Positions 1-9,800 of a stretch of DNA of 48,601 nucleotides are shown here, piece after piece. Under the pieces are notes generated by a model, which was not told the origin of the DNA, made no database searches, and saw only the letters and a program-made list of their open reading frames with translations. Position numbers and translations under genes: made by a program. This DNA comes from Saliphagus infecundisoli (GTDB lineage Archaea > Halobacteriota > Halobacteria > Halobacteriales > Natrialbaceae). The stretch is from assembly GCF_020177375.1 (NCBI RefSeq), contig NZ_JAIWHV010000027.1:1-48601 (forward strand). The letters run 5' to 3'. Every line of letters starts with the position of its first letter. Position 1 is the first letter of the stretch.

Positions 1-99
1 TGTTGCTGATCTTGATCGTATCGGATAAAATTGAACGTCACGGATGAATCCTTACGCTATACAGGAGTTTCTGCTAGATAAGGTCTACGTCATGTGAGT

Positions 100-514
100 T
101 CTCTGTCGATGTTTCTTGGACAGGCTCGGAATTGGAGAAGAATCTGCGTGAGACCGAGGACTATCTTGATGAAATGCCTGGTGTCCTCGCCGTGTTTGAC
201 CTCGATGAGGAACCGCACTACAGTTTGCTCTGTCAGTGGGAACAAGAGTACCAGATGCGTGAACTCCCCCGTCTGCTCCGCCGAAGCGCGTGGAGCAGAC
301 GGGCTGGAGTGGAGAAGCAGCCATTAACGCAAGTGGTTTCCAGTACGATCAAACTAGTTTTCACTACTGTGACCGCGCAGCCTACTCGTTTCAATCGGTG
401 GAAACGATAATCTTAGTCAACACGAACTCCTTGGCAGTCAAGGACGTCCACCTCGTCCTCGACGACGACACTGATCACTCGCCAGCGTCGACTCGTTTCG
501 CGACGTCACCTTAG
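100..514 (+). pseudogene. Degenerate IS5-like haloarchaeal transposase remnant
   Basis: Translation in shifting frames gives pieces typical of the N-terminal half of haloarchaeal IS5-group transposases: a segment around LDEMPGVLAVFDLDEEPHYS, then a segment around INASGFQYDQTSFHYCDRAA, where the catalytic DAS(G) motif is expected. The pieces lie in two frames (about 132-300 and 290-514) and the reading stops at 514, so at least one frameshift and a C-terminal loss are visible. No terminal inverted repeats were found. The element is dead. It only shows that this end of the window has been an insertion target. The family assignment rests on motif resemblance. Confidence 0.6.
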
Positions 515-784
515 TGTGATGATCAAACAGTGTCTGTCGTCGAATATCACAGCCTCGCCGAAACTGCGTTTGAGCGCCAGCAACGAGATGAGAACCCGTT
601 CATTCGCAACGTCGTCACCGAGAAAGCTTGTATGTCTGACGACAAGGGTACGATTCCCACAGTCGAATGAAACCTCTGGCAAACACTCGGCGGCATCACA
701 CGCTTTCTTAAGTACTGTTAATCTCGCCTAACATGTTCGGTACTTCTAATTGTGGCGCAGACGAAGATATACAGACGAATACTG
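515..784. other. Non-coding or decayed stretch before the regulator gene
   Basis: No convincing gene. A short open stretch around 530-670 reads like protein in one frame (SVVEYHSLAETAFERQQ and on) but has no start and runs into stops. It may be another decayed fragment. The promoter of the downstream regulator should lie near 720-780, but I see no clear BRE/TATA pair. Confidence 0.35.
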
Positions 785-1426
785 ATGCCACAAGCTAAGA
801 TCACTCTCACAATCCCAGAAGGAATCTGGATTGGCGACATCTCACGTGAGTATCCAAACGCAAATATCCGTATTCTGGCAGCCCTCACGGATGATAGCAC
901 GGGCGTAGGACTCACCGAGATTACCGCCATTGATATCGAGAGCGTTATTGCTGATATTCGAGCTAATGATTCGGTGATTGAACTCACAAAATTACAGCAA
1001 TACGAGGACACAGCCTTGGTCCAGTTTGAGACGACAATGCCTTTGCTCCTGCTACCAGTGCAAGATTCGGGGGTCCCGCTTACAATGCCGTTCACGATCA
1101 AAGACGGGAACGCTGAGTGGGATATCACTGCCTCGCAACATCGACTCTCAGACCTCGGTGAACAACTAGACAAGTTCGGTATTCCGTTTACGGTGAATGA
1201 AATTCACCAGCAAACCGAACCCGAACAATTACTGACCGGTCAACAATTACGCCTCGTAACTACCGCGGTTAGACACGGCTACTATGATACACCGCGACGG
1301 TGCTCGCTCACTGAACTCGCCGAGAACATTGATCTCGCTAAATCAACGTGCAGTGAGACACTCCATCGAGCGGAAGAAAAGATAATCAAGCAATTCATTG
1401 AGAATGAAACCTATATTACTCTGTGA
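785..1426 (+). CDS. Bat/DmsR-like HTH (HTH-10) transcriptional regulator
   Basis: A 213-residue protein with the layout of haloarchaeal Bat-type regulators. The N-terminal about 150 residues form an alpha/beta sensor-like region starting MPQAKITLTIPEG. The C-terminal HTH_10 domain contains TPRRCSLTELAENIDLAKST followed by a recognition-helix-like CSETLHRAEEKIIKQF. I chose the ATG at 785 because homologues of this type begin at the MPQAK motif; an in-frame start 33 bases earlier adds an unlike extension. Family members such as DmsR and NarO control anaerobic respiration genes in haloarchaea. This one has no N-terminal cysteine cluster, so it does not look like the cysteine-rich oxygen sensor NarO. 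It sits 53 bases before a globin gene and upstream of the nar operon, so control of one or both is a reasonable inference. Confidence 0.82.
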   Translation: MPQAKITLTIPEGIWIGDISREYPNANIRILAALTDDSTGVGLTEITAIDIESVIADIRANDSVIELTKLQQYEDTALVQFETTMPLLLLPVQDSGVPLTMPFTIKDGNAEWDITASQHRLSDLGEQLDKFGIPFTVNEIHQQTEPEQLLTGQQLRLVTTAVRHGYYDTPRRCSLTELAENIDLAKSTCSETLHRAEEKIIKQFIENETYITL

Positions 1427-1479
1427 TTACGATTTCGAGTTCGTAACTTCCTTCTCCTTCGTTAGCTGATAATCATACG

Positions 1480-1878
1480 ATGAGTAACGACAAGACGGTA
1501 TTCACCAGACTCGGTGGACACGAGGCAGTGGAGAGCGTAGTGAACGACTTCTACGACCGCGTGTTGAACGACGAGCGCGTGATTCACCATTTCGAGGATA
1601 GTGATACGACAGAACTCCGAGCTCATCAGGTGCAATTCATCTCGGCAGTAACCGGCGGACCGGTCGAGTACTCAGGGGACGATATGCGTGAAGCTCACAA
1701 AGGGATGGGTATCACCGATACCGAGTTCAATGTCGTGGCAGAGCATTTGAATACTGCTTTGGCCGAAAACGGTGTTTCAGACGAAGACCGCGAACTGGTC
1801 CTTGAGACGGTTGAGGAGGTACGCCCCAAAATCGTAGAGATTACGGAAAGTGGGGAAGCTAGTTCAGTGACTTCGTAG
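1480..1878 (+). CDS. Truncated (2/2) hemoglobin, group I type
   Basis: 132 residues, the usual size of a truncated globin. It opens with VFTRLGGHEAVESVVNDFYD, the typical A/B-helix signature of group I trHb. Phe-rich and Tyr positions follow (DFYDRVL), then HHFEDSD, and the proximal-histidine region lies at REAHKGMGI (His of the AHKGM motif). Such globins bind O2 or NO and commonly serve in NO dioxygenation or oxygen sensing; the exact activity here is unknown. It follows the Bat-type regulator on the same strand with 53 bases between, and the nar operon lies 2 kb downstream. A role in scavenging NO formed during nitrate and nitrite respiration is inferred. A short T run (1881-1885) after the stop may help termination. 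Confidence 0.88.
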   Translation: MSNDKTVFTRLGGHEAVESVVNDFYDRVLNDERVIHHFEDSDTTELRAHQVQFISAVTGGPVEYSGDDMREAHKGMGITDTEFNVVAEHLNTALAENGVSDEDRELVLETVEEVRPKIVEITESGEASSVTS

Positions 1879-2165
1879 TGTTTTTACCCTTCTCAGCAGC
1901 GTATTCTACAATGGTGGGAAGGAAAACGCATAACGGGGAGTTATTTTTCAGTGATACAAATTGAAATAACACTTGCAGAAATGATATTTTGTGACGCAAC
2001 CAATTTATCCACTTGTTCCCACAGAGAAAGACGATCGAATATGTTCGGGGGTTGCCTTTTCCTCATGGCTAGGAAATTAGTTGTTATGGTGAGAGCATCA
2101 TATGGAGAGTGTAGATGAGCATGTACTGTCCAGTGATGGCCTTCTTCGAGTATCTTTGTGAGCGT

Positions 2166-2180
2166 CCTCGTACTACGAGG
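2166..2180. promoter_or_regulatory. Perfect 7-bp palindrome beside a TATA-like element
   Basis: CCTCGTA-C-TACGAGG is a perfect inverted repeat of 7 bp around one base, immediately followed by TGGTATATCC (2181-2190), a TATA-like sequence. It lies about 90 bases before the ATG of the 2272 gene. A protein-binding operator overlapping the promoter is the simplest reading. The rest of the 1879-2271 gap shows no convincing gene. Confidence 0.4.
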
Positions 2181-2271
2181 TGGTATATCCCCAACGGCAC
2201 AGTGACCCAGTTTCTAGAAGTGTTTGGCTCGGTTCGAGTCCATCCGTTCATACCGGCATGAGGTGTTGTTC

Positions 2272-2544
2272 ATGAGCGTTTCTGACCAAGACGATCTAGA
2301 TCCAGAGGCTGTTCAAAGCGCGCTACGTGCTTATGGTGATGAAATCAAACGAAAAGAGATCCAGAGAATGTTTAATCGACTTGAGGCGAACCAAGAATTT
2401 ACCTGTGAACAACGCGAGATTATTCGGCAAATGGCCACTGCCATCGTTGAGGGAGTATTGACAGCGCCAGAATTAGAAGACAACCAACGATATGATGACG
2501 AAGATGTTCAGACGATAGTCAGTCTCTTTGATCTAGATCAGTAG
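2272..2544 (+). CDS. Small protein resembling the C-terminal dimerisation domain of glutamyl-tRNA reductase
   Basis: 90 residues, acidic and helical. The core EIKRKEIQRMFNRLEANQEF followed by IIRQMATAIVEGVLTAPELE resembles the helical C-terminal dimerisation domain of HemA (GluTR), where a run like EREVLEALTRAIVNKLLHAP is typical. The catalytic and NADPH-binding domains are absent, so it cannot be a reductase. It could be an interaction module acting on GluTR or an unrelated helical dimer. I chose the ATG at 2272 because a GAGGTG ribosome-binding site lies 7-8 bases upstream; a TTG 48 bases earlier is in frame but has no such site. A palindrome plus TATA lies upstream. Resemblance is by eye; confidence that it is a gene is higher than that in the family. 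Confidence 0.6.
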   Translation: MSVSDQDDLDPEAVQSALRAYGDEIKRKEIQRMFNRLEANQEFTCEQREIIRQMATAIVEGVLTAPELEDNQRYDDEDVQTIVSLFDLDQ

Positions 2545-2565
2545 ATCTCTACTTCTTTAGTTCCC

Positions 2566-2883
2566 TTATGACGAGTCGGCCCCTTCCTGTTTTTCAGAGA
2601 GAACGAGCAACGCGATACTATCAGCTTTCGCAACTGGAGAAATATCTTGAGCTCCATCAAAGTGAACCACATCACCCTCGTTCACATGATACGCTTCCTC
2701 ATCAAGTTGGAGCTCAAGACTACCAGTGACGAGATAGAGCACAATCTCCCGATCAGGATGGGCATGGGGTTTAACGTGCTCCCCAGCAGAGAGGGTCAAT
2801 CGAATCGTCTTCGGTTCCTCACTGGGAAATGCATTCGAATGTGGTTCCCCCTCAAGTTCTTGTAGCGATTTGATATGGGCCAT
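2566..2883 (-). CDS. Cupin-domain protein
   Basis: 105 residues forming a single RmlC-type cupin barrel. Motif 1 is visible as GEHVKPHAHPDREIV (His-x-His-x3-Glu ligands) and a motif-2-like stretch follows at VNEGDVVHFDG, although the motif-2 histidine sits in a VVHFDG context. Such small cupins bind a divalent metal and act as sensors, dioxygenases or isomerases; the substrate is not predictable. It converges on the small HemA-C-like gene (21 bases between stops) and lies downstream of the CGCGG peptide gene on the same strand, with 64 bases between. Confidence 0.8.
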   Translation of the reverse strand: MAHIKSLQELEGEPHSNAFPSEEPKTIRLTLSAGEHVKPHAHPDREIVLYLVTGSLELQLDEEAYHVNEGDVVHFDGAQDISPVAKADSIALLVLSEKQEGADSS

Positions 2884-2947
2884 AGTGTTTGAATAGTAGT
2901 CAAACGGGTTCGGAATTTTCCAATACCAATCGTTGTGTTATCGATCG

Positions 2948-3274
2948 TTATCCAACATAGGCACGGACGACATGTCCCCCGCACCCACACTGTTCAACAT
3001 ACTCCCAACGGACACCCGAATCTCCGAATCGGTCGCTGAGAGTGTCGTATAGATATGTCTCGGGGTGGCCATGGGCTTCGTGCGTGACAAGGTTGACGTG
3101 GTGACCGTCCGTTGTCTGTTCGATTGCTTCGATCGCGTGCTGTTCGAGTAAGGAACGATCATCTGCGTACTGCGGTTTCTCAAGATTGGCTGACCACGAG
3201 TTATCGTGAGTCCGATCCGTGACCGGCTCGGTTTCGCCGTGACCATGATCGTGATCATGGGAATGGCTTGCCAT
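2948..3274 (-). CDS. CGCGG-motif small protein (candidate radical-SAM-modified peptide precursor)
   Basis: 108 residues. It has a His-rich N-terminus (MASHSHDHDHGHGE), a conserved core starting TEPVTDRTHDNSWSANLEKP, and a C-terminus ending CGCGGHVVRAYVG. It matches my recollection of a haloarchaeal family annotated as CGCGG-type putative rSAM-modified RiPP proteins, in which a radical-SAM enzyme is proposed to modify the Cys/Gly motif; this is a family-level proposal. I see no radical-SAM gene in the window. The start at 3274 (ATG) is preferred over one 27 bases upstream because family members begin at the His-rich stretch. A divergent paralogue lies at 23148-23462. Confidence 0.72.
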   Translation of the reverse strand: MASHSHDHDHGHGETEPVTDRTHDNSWSANLEKPQYADDRSLLEQHAIEAIEQTTDGHHVNLVTHEAHGHPETYLYDTLSDRFGDSGVRWEYVEQCGCGGHVVRAYVG

Positions 3275-3519
3275 AACGACACATATGTTCGCCTCTCCCA
3301 AAAAGAATTTGGTAAGACGGCCCGATCACATCGACCTCGCCACGCATACCGATCACGGCCACCCCTCGTCATAATTGTTCAACTCCTCTGAAAGAAAGTA
3401 GACGGCAATAGTGTGGCATAAAATTTAATTGGCATATATGAGGATGAAAGTGGTGGCAATCCCCATATATCGAATGACCACAGAAGGATACTGATACTCT
3501 TGCGCAATGATTACCGAAG

Positions 3520-3789
3520 ATGTTCGGGAAAACTAATTTACATCTAACTCGATGGATGCCAGCTATGGGGACTGGTACCTCAAATATTTCAACGAAAAAA
3601 CCAGCAGATGGGCACACTTCAATAGAAGAGAGGAATTCATTCCTGCGAGAGATTTCCCCATGGATCGAGATACATAGTAAGAACGAAACGATAGGGAATC
3701 CCGTTCCTGGCTTCGATAAGGCGTGGACGAAGTTTTCGAGTGGATATGGTGAGTATGACGTTTTCACCTTGTATGGAGGTGGACGGTGA
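3520..3789 (+). CDS. Hypothetical protein, doubtful
   Basis: An 89-codon open frame in a relatively AT-rich gap before the nar operon. The product has no motif I recognise; the C-terminal half (EISPWIEIHSKNETIGN and on) reads like a folded protein, but the composition is less acidic than the neighbours and there is no clear ribosome-binding site. It could be a fragment of a decayed gene or a chance frame. Confidence 0.25.
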   Translation: MFGKTNLHLTRWMPAMGTGTSNISTKKPADGHTSIEERNSFLREISPWIEIHSKNETIGNPVPGFDKAWTKFSSGYGEYDVFTLYGGGR

Positions 3790-3888
3790 TAACATTTAAC
3801 AACCGTTCCATTGTCGTGGCAAGTATGGAGAGAAAACAGTCGAACAGGACTATCGAGAGGGCGTGAATAGACGACATTCTCATCAGTT

Positions 3889-4464
3889 ATGGATCGTCGT
3901 ACTATCATCATCGTTGGCATCCTCCTCGCTGTCCTGCTTCCGATGTGGTTCATCGGATTACAGGGCGAACCGCCGTCGGAGGAAATCGAAATCGATCACA
4001 GCGTCAGCGAAATTCGACCACTAGACGGATTCATCGATACGCCTAACAAGCTCTCTCCAAGCCAAGTGGGAGTTATCGTCTGGATCGCACTCTTCGGCCT
4101 CGTCGGCGTGACAGCGTTCTTTCACCGCTTCATGGACCGAGCTGCGAGACCCAACGCCGATACTGACGCGGCTCTCACAGACGGGAGCGGTCTCACAGCA
4201 TCTTGGATCGAGACCGATGATCGGTGGATCGTTGGGTACCACTCTTCCAGTGATGCTGCTGAGGGACTGATCGCCATGGGCGGGCTGACCGCTCTGACCA
4301 TCGCCTTCGCGGCGTTGTTCACCGGAGAGTACCTCACGTTGGCCCGGACTCAATACTTCGGCATCTACGCCTTTGGCATGTTCATGTCATTGGCCGGTCT
4401 GACTGTCTCCTACTACGCCTGGTTCATGCCACACGTCGAAGTGGCTGAACGGAGGGATCACTGA
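3889..4464 (+). CDS. Membrane protein, first gene of the nar operon (NarA-position protein)
   Basis: 191 residues. One N-terminal membrane segment (IIIVGILLAVLLPMWFIGL) is followed by about 35 exposed residues, a second segment (VGVIVWIALFGLVGVTAFF), a polar loop and two further segments near residues 125-180. No cofactor motif is evident. In haloarchaeal nitrate reductase operons a membrane protein of unknown function precedes the Rieske gene; this occupies that position. Its stop overlaps the start of the Rieske gene by one base (TGATG), so translation is probably coupled. A structural or quinol-pool role in the Rieske/cytochrome-b module is inference. Confidence 0.7.
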   Translation: MDRRTIIIVGILLAVLLPMWFIGLQGEPPSEEIEIDHSVSEIRPLDGFIDTPNKLSPSQVGVIVWIALFGLVGVTAFFHRFMDRAARPNADTDAALTDGSGLTASWIETDDRWIVGYHSSSDAAEGLIAMGGLTALTIAFAALFTGEYLTLARTQYFGIYAFGMFMSLAGLTVSYYAWFMPHVEVAERRDH

Positions 4465-5195
4465 TGAACGAGCCTACACGGGATGAGATCAGCTCGCGAT
4501 CGTCTATGACAACCAACGCAAAGGAGAGCTCGGAGCCCGACCGAAGCGAGGAGGCTCGGACTACCGACGACTGTCCCTGTTCTGGGACGGCGCCGACCGA
4601 CACACCGAGCATCTACACAGGATTATGGCGTGATAATCGTGCGATGATGGCACGGCGGGACTACGCGAAGATTCTGGCGACTGTTGGTGGACTGACCGCC
4701 GTCGGAAGCCTCGCCGCGCCGCTTGCGGGACTGACCCAGGTCTTTGAGCGGTCCTACACCGGACCCGTCTATTCCGATGGCGTCGCCCTCATCGATGAGG
4801 AGGGAGCACGGATCGGAGAAGATCAACTAGCGGAGGGCGACCACCTAACTGTCTTTCCGGAGCCGCGACCGGGCATCGATCGGGCGCCGACGTTGCTCGT
4901 CCGATTCCCGGAGGACGCCTACGGCGGCACGACCAGACTCGAGTTCACGGCCGGCGGCTACGCTGCCTACTCGAAGGTCTGTACGCACGCAGGCTGTATG
5001 GTCGCCGACCGTGACGGCGATACGCTGGTTTGTCCCTGTCACTCGGGTCGATTCGATCCGCTCTCAGGTGCCGACGTGACCGGCGGCCCGCCGCCACGCC
5101 CGCTCCCACAGCTTCCGATCACGATCTCGAGCAATGGAGAACTAATCGCTGTCGGGGACTTCGAGGCTCCAGTCGGAGTTGGAGGGGGTGAGTGA
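4464..5195 (+). CDS. narB: Rieske [2Fe-2S] protein of the nitrate reductase complex
   Basis: 243 residues. The C-terminal Rieske fold carries both ligand boxes: CTHAGC and [10 protein letters not shown] twin-arginine signal-anchor ([15 protein letters not shown]) lies near residue 62, so the cluster domain should be exported folded and stay anchored on the outer face. About 60 acidic residues precede the twin arginine, unusually long for a Tat signal; a later start at the internal methionines is possible, but the overlapping ATG at 4464 fits operon coupling. In haloarchaea a Rieske/cytochrome-b pair replaces NarI in passing quinol electrons to outward-facing NarGH. The GGAGGGGG near its 3' end (about 5180-5188) is likely the ribosome-binding site of the next gene. 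Confidence 0.9.
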   Translation: MNEPTRDEISSRSSMTTNAKESSEPDRSEEARTTDDCPCSGTAPTDTPSIYTGLWRDNRAMMARRDYAKILATVGGLTAVGSLAAPLAGLTQVFERSYTGPVYSDGVALIDEEGARIGEDQLAEGDHLTVFPEPRPGIDRAPTLLVRFPEDAYGGTTRLEFTAGGYAAYSKVCTHAGCMVADRDGDTLVCPCHSGRFDPLSGADVTGGPPPRPLPQLPITISSNGELIAVGDFEAPVGVGGGE

Positions 5196-5196
5196 G

Positions 5197-6645
5197 ATGG
5201 GACGATTCGACCGCGTCTATGCTTGGTTCGACGACCGACTCGGTCTCAGCAAGGCTCAGACGTTCCTCGGAAAGGCCTTCCCCGCGGAGGATTCGTACCT
5301 GCTTGGAGAGGTTGCCGCGTTCTGTTTCCTATTGTTGGTTCTGACGGGCATTTTCCTGGGCTTCTTCTTCGAACCGAGCACTACGGAGGTCACATACGAG
5401 GGAAGTGTTGCTGAGTACCAAGGTGAAGAAATGCCCGAAGCGTTCGTCAGCGTCCTCAACATCACCTATGACGTGCCCTTCGGTATGTTCATCCGGCGGT
5501 TACATCACTGGGCTGCCCACCTATTTATCGCCTCGATCGGGTTGCACATGCTACGAGTGTTTTTCACAGGCGCGTATCGCAACCCTCGTGAAATCAACTG
5601 GCTCGTCGGAACCGCCCTTGCTAGCCTCGCGATGGCAGCAGCCTACACCGGCTATGCGTTGCCATTTGATGAGTTCGCCAGTACCGCGGCAAGCATCGGC
5701 TACAATATCGCCACGTCGATACCATTGCTTGGCGACCCAATCGGACAGATCGTCTTCGGAGGTGATTTCCCATCAACCGCGACAGTGCCCAGGTTGTTCT
5801 TTCTCCATGTCCTCGTAATACCCCTGCTAATCGCAGGGTTACTGGGCTTGCACTTCGTTATACTGATACGCCAAAAGCACACTGAGGCCCCGCGTGACGA
5901 GGACGTGACCGGACGCGAGCATGTTGACCGTGATGACGATAGTGTCGTGATCGGTTTGCCGATGGTGCCAAATCAGGCTGCGGTTAGCGCTGCCGTCTTC
6001 TTCCTGACGTTGGCGGTGCTGTCGTTACTGGCTGGATTCCTTCCTGTCCATAATATCGCCGAGTATGGGCCTACCGACCCTGCGAGTACACCTTCCCTGG
6101 TCATGCCCGACTGGTTCCTGATGTGGGGGTACGGCTTCCTGAAGCTGACTCCGGCATGGATGAGTTTCGACCTGTTCGGAGTCCACGTCAGTTCCGAGTT
6201 CGTCGGCGGACTCCTGTTACCCGGCCTGGTGTTCGTTTCCGTCGCCGTTTGGCCGTTTATCGACTACGAGTCAGAGCCGACTCATTTCGGAGCCGACCCG
6301 CTGGAGCGCCCCGTCCCCACTGCAGTCGGAATCGCTGGAGTTGTCTTCGTGATGCTGGCCTCGATCGCCGGCATGGACGTCATTGTTGCCGACCTCGTCG
6401 GATCAACGACGGCTGTGATCAGGCCATATCTGACGGCAATATTGATCATCGGCCCCATTCTTGCCGGCCTCACAACCTACGCCGTCCTCGGCGGGTTCGG
6501 CAATGACGAGCAAGCTGGGGGACGAGCTACTGATAACGATGGGGGTGACCGGAGTGACGCCAGATCTGATGCCATCGATACACCAGATGAGACGTCGCCG
6601 GTCGCTGATAAGGACGGCAAACAACCGGAGGACCCCGATGAGTGA
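5197..6645 (+). CDS. narC: Cytochrome b (bc1-type) subunit of the nitrate reductase complex
   Basis: 482 residues. The N-terminal half holds the two heme-b histidine pairs: H-x13-H within [19 protein letters not shown] and H-x14-H within [18 protein letters not shown]. The C-terminal part has a [13 protein letters not shown] motif equivalent to the PEWY/PDWY quinol-site motif of cytochrome b / subunit IV, then more membrane segments and a charged tail. It is therefore a fused cytochrome b plus subunit-IV-like protein of usual haloarchaeal length. The ATG at 5197 follows a GGAGGGGG site by 9 bases; an in-frame ATG 18 bases earlier is the alternative. With the Rieske protein it should oxidise menaquinol at the outer face and feed NarGH. 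Confidence 0.92.
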   Translation: MGRFDRVYAWFDDRLGLSKAQTFLGKAFPAEDSYLLGEVAAFCFLLLVLTGIFLGFFFEPSTTEVTYEGSVAEYQGEEMPEAFVSVLNITYDVPFGMFIRRLHHWAAHLFIASIGLHMLRVFFTGAYRNPREINWLVGTALASLAMAAAYTGYALPFDEFASTAASIGYNIATSIPLLGDPIGQIVFGGDFPSTATVPRLFFLHVLVIPLLIAGLLGLHFVILIRQKHTEAPRDEDVTGREHVDRDDDSVVIGLPMVPNQAAVSAAVFFLTLAVLSLLAGFLPVHNIAEYGPTDPASTPSLVMPDWFLMWGYGFLKLTPAWMSFDLFGVHVSSEFVGGLLLPGLVFVSVAVWPFIDYESEPTHFGADPLERPVPTAVGIAGVVFVMLASIAGMDVIVADLVGSTTAVIRPYLTAILIIGPILAGLTTYAVLGGFGNDEQAGGRATDNDGGDRSDARSDAIDTPDETSPVADKDGKQPEDPDE

Positions 6646-6835
6646 CCATTACGAGGGTTGGAAGCCGGTTCTGTCTGAACACAGGTACCGGTGGGTGGAT
6701 CGAGCGAGCAAACTACTCGGGGTCGTCCTGATCGGCACCGGGCTCCACGTCGGCGGCGGAACGGCAACTGGCCTCGTCGTCGCGACGCTGGGCGTCGTCT
6801 TCGGACTGCTAACAGTGGTTGTAGATCGACAATGA
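6638..6835 (+). CDS. Small two-segment membrane peptide in the nar operon
   Basis: 65 residues, [20 protein letters not shown] at the start, then two hydrophobic stretches ([18 protein letters not shown] and [18 protein letters not shown]). The ATG lies inside the end of narC (8-base overlap), and its stop overlaps the narG start (ATGA). This tight packing makes it a real gene despite its size. In haloarchaeal nar operons a small open frame occupies this slot between narC and narG. It may be an accessory subunit of the cytochrome-b module or an assembly aid; no cofactor ligand set is evident apart from single histidines. Confidence 0.75.
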   Translation: MSDHYEGWKPVLSEHRYRWVDRASKLLGVVLIGTGLHVGGGTATGLVVATLGVVFGLLTVVVDRQ

Positions 6836-9800
6836 GTGACAGTAACGACTTCCACGACGACTCGGAATCGGCTTCCACAGGCATTGACACGGCACGCCGA
6901 GACTTCCTGAAAGGAATAGGTCTTGGGGCGGCACTTGGGGTCACCGGCATCGGTCTTGCCGACCAACAGGGGGGAATGGAGACGCTCCAGGTCGTCGACG
7001 ACCCGATCGGCGACTATCCTTACCGCGACTGGGAAGACCTCTATCGCGAGGAGTGGGACTGGGACTCGACGGCTCGTTCGACTCACAGCGTCAACTGTAC
7101 CGGCAGTTGCTCATGGGAGGTATACGTCCGCAACGGCCAGGTCTGGCGAGAGTCTCAGGCCGCAGATTACCCCAAATTTGACGAGAACTCCCCCGATCCC
7201 AACCCTCGGGGTTGCCAGAAGGGGGCCTGTTACTCCGATTATGTCAACGCTGATCACCGCGTACTCCACCCACTTCGCCGGACCGGCGAACGCGGCGAGG
7301 GCCGCTGGGAGCGGATCTCCTGGGACGAGGCACTGACCGAGATCGCCGAGGAGATCGTGGACACTGTCCAGGCGGAGGAGTACGACGCCATCAACGGCTT
7401 CACGCCGATCCCCGCGATGAGTCCCGTCTCCTTCGCCTCGGGGAGTCGTTTGTTAGACCTGCTTGGTGGCGTGACGATGTCGTTCTACGATTGGTACTCG
7501 GATCTGCCGCCGGGCGAACCGATCACCTGGGGCACCCAGACGGACAACGCAGAGAGCGCCGACTGGTACCACGCCGACTACATCATTGCCTGGGGATCGA
7601 ACATTAACGTCACGCGGATCCCCGACGCGAAGTACTTCCTAGAGGCCGCCTACAACGGCACGAAACGTGTCGGCGTGTTCACCGACTACTCTCAGACTGC
7701 AATCCACTGCGACGACTGGCTCAGCCCCGAACCGGGCAGTGACCCCGCACTTGCGCTCGGGATGGCCCGAACCATCGTCGACGAGGAACTATACGACGAG
7801 GCCCATCTCAAGGAACAGACGGACATGCCGCTGTTGGTACGGGAGGACACAGGCAAGTTCCTTCGCGCAAGCGAGGTTCCCGACATCGGTGGCGATGTCG
7901 ACGACCCCGAGAAGGTCTTCGTGATGGAGGATGGCGACGGTAACCTGCAGGTCGCGCCAGCCTCACTGGGCGACCGGGACGGCCAACATGACGAGACCGC
8001 CAGTATCGAACTCGAGTTCGATCCTCAGCTTTCAGTCGACAGGTCCGTCTCGACTGCCGACGGGGGCCAGGTCGACGTCAGGTCGGTCTGGGATAACCTC
8101 CAGGACGAACTCGCCCAATATACGCCCGAGTACGTCGCCGACGTCACCGGCGTCGGCCGTGAGACCCACCAGGAGGTTGCTCGTGAGTTCGCCGGGGTCG
8201 AGCGCGGGAAGATCATCCACGGGAAGGGCGTCAACGACTGGTACCATAACGACCTCGGCAACCGCGCGATCCAGTTGCTCGTGACACTGACGGGGAACCT
8301 CGGCCGGCAGGGAACGGGCTTCGACCACTACGTCGGCCAGGAGAAGATCTGGACGTACAGTGGCTGGCGGAGCCTCTCGTACCCGACCGGAAACGTCCGT
8401 TCAGTCCCGACGACGCTGTGGACCGCCTACCACTCCGACGTGATCGAGAACGTCGACGAGGAGACGGCCGAGATGATCCAAGAGTCGATCGACCGTGACT
8501 GGATGCCGGTGTATCCGTCCGAGCGCGAGGACGGGTCCCGTCCGGATCCGAGCGTTCTGTTCATGTGGCGGGGTAACTACTTCAACCAGTCCAAGGGCAA
8601 CGTCGCCATCGAGGAACAGCTCTGGCCGAAACTCGACCTGATCGTCGATATCAACTTCCGAATGGACTCTTCGGCGCTGTACTCGGACATCGTCCTCCCG
8701 ACGGCCAGCCACTACGAGAAACATGATCTCTCGATGACAGATATGCACAGCTACGTCCACCCGTTCACGCCAGCGGTCGAGCCACTTGGCGAATCGAAGA
8801 CTGACTGGCAGATCTTCCGGGAACTGGCCGCGAAGATACAAGACGTTGCCACTGAGCGGGGCGTCGATCCCGTCGAGGACCGCGGGCGTGACCGTGATAT
8901 CGATCTTCAGTCGGTCCACGATGATTTCGTCCGGGACTGGGAGACCGAGGAGGCAGACGCCCTCGCCGAGGACCGGGCAGCCTGTGAATTCATCCTTGAA
9001 CATTCCGAGGAGACCAACCCCGAGGACTCTGACGAGCAAATCACCTTTGAGGACATCGACGAGCAGCCCCGACGTTTCGTCTCGGTCGGTGACCACTGGA
9101 CCTCGGACTTAGAGGAGGGTGAACCGTTCACCGCTTGGCAGCGGTATGTCCAGGATAAACAACCCTGGCCCACGTTCACCGGGCGTCAGCAGTACTACGT
9201 CGACCACGACTGGTTTCTCGATCTCGGTGAGGAGCTCCCGACCCACAAGGAGTCGCCGACGCTCCAGGACCGCGAAGACTACCCGCTTCGGTACAACACG
9301 CCCCACGGACGCTGGTCGATCCATTCGACCTGGCGGGACTCGACAAAGATGCTTCGGCTACAGCGGGGCGAACCGGTCGTCTACCTCAACCCTGAGGACA
9401 TGGACAACCGGGATATCGAGGACGGCGACACGGTCCGGATATATAACGACGTCGGGGAGGTGGAGATCCAGGCCAAGCGCTACCCGAGCGGAGAGCCTGG
9501 CACCGCGCGAATGTACTTCGCCTGGGAGCGGTTCCAGTTCCCCGATCGCAACAACTTCAACTCACTCGTGTCCATGTACATGAAACCCACACAGCTCGTT
9601 CAGTACCCCGAAGATACCGGCGACCACCTCTCCTTCCGCCCGAACTACTGGGGCCCGACCGGCGTCAACAGCGACGTTCGCGTTGAGGTCGAGCCCATCG
9701 AGGAGGACCCCGACGCCGATGCTGACCAAGAGAACGATCAACCGGCGAACGAGTCGGACGAACAGGGAGAGGAAGTCGACGATATCGGTGGTATGGAAGG

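Noticed and set aside
3369..3953. A 194-codon minus-strand frame across the gap before the nar operon.
   Set aside because: It overlaps the start of the first nar gene, is rich in Cys, His and Phe unlike haloarchaeal proteins, and has no motif.
8401..9096. A 231-codon minus-strand frame inside narG.
   Set aside because: It is antisense to well-conserved narG sequence and has no recognisable domain.
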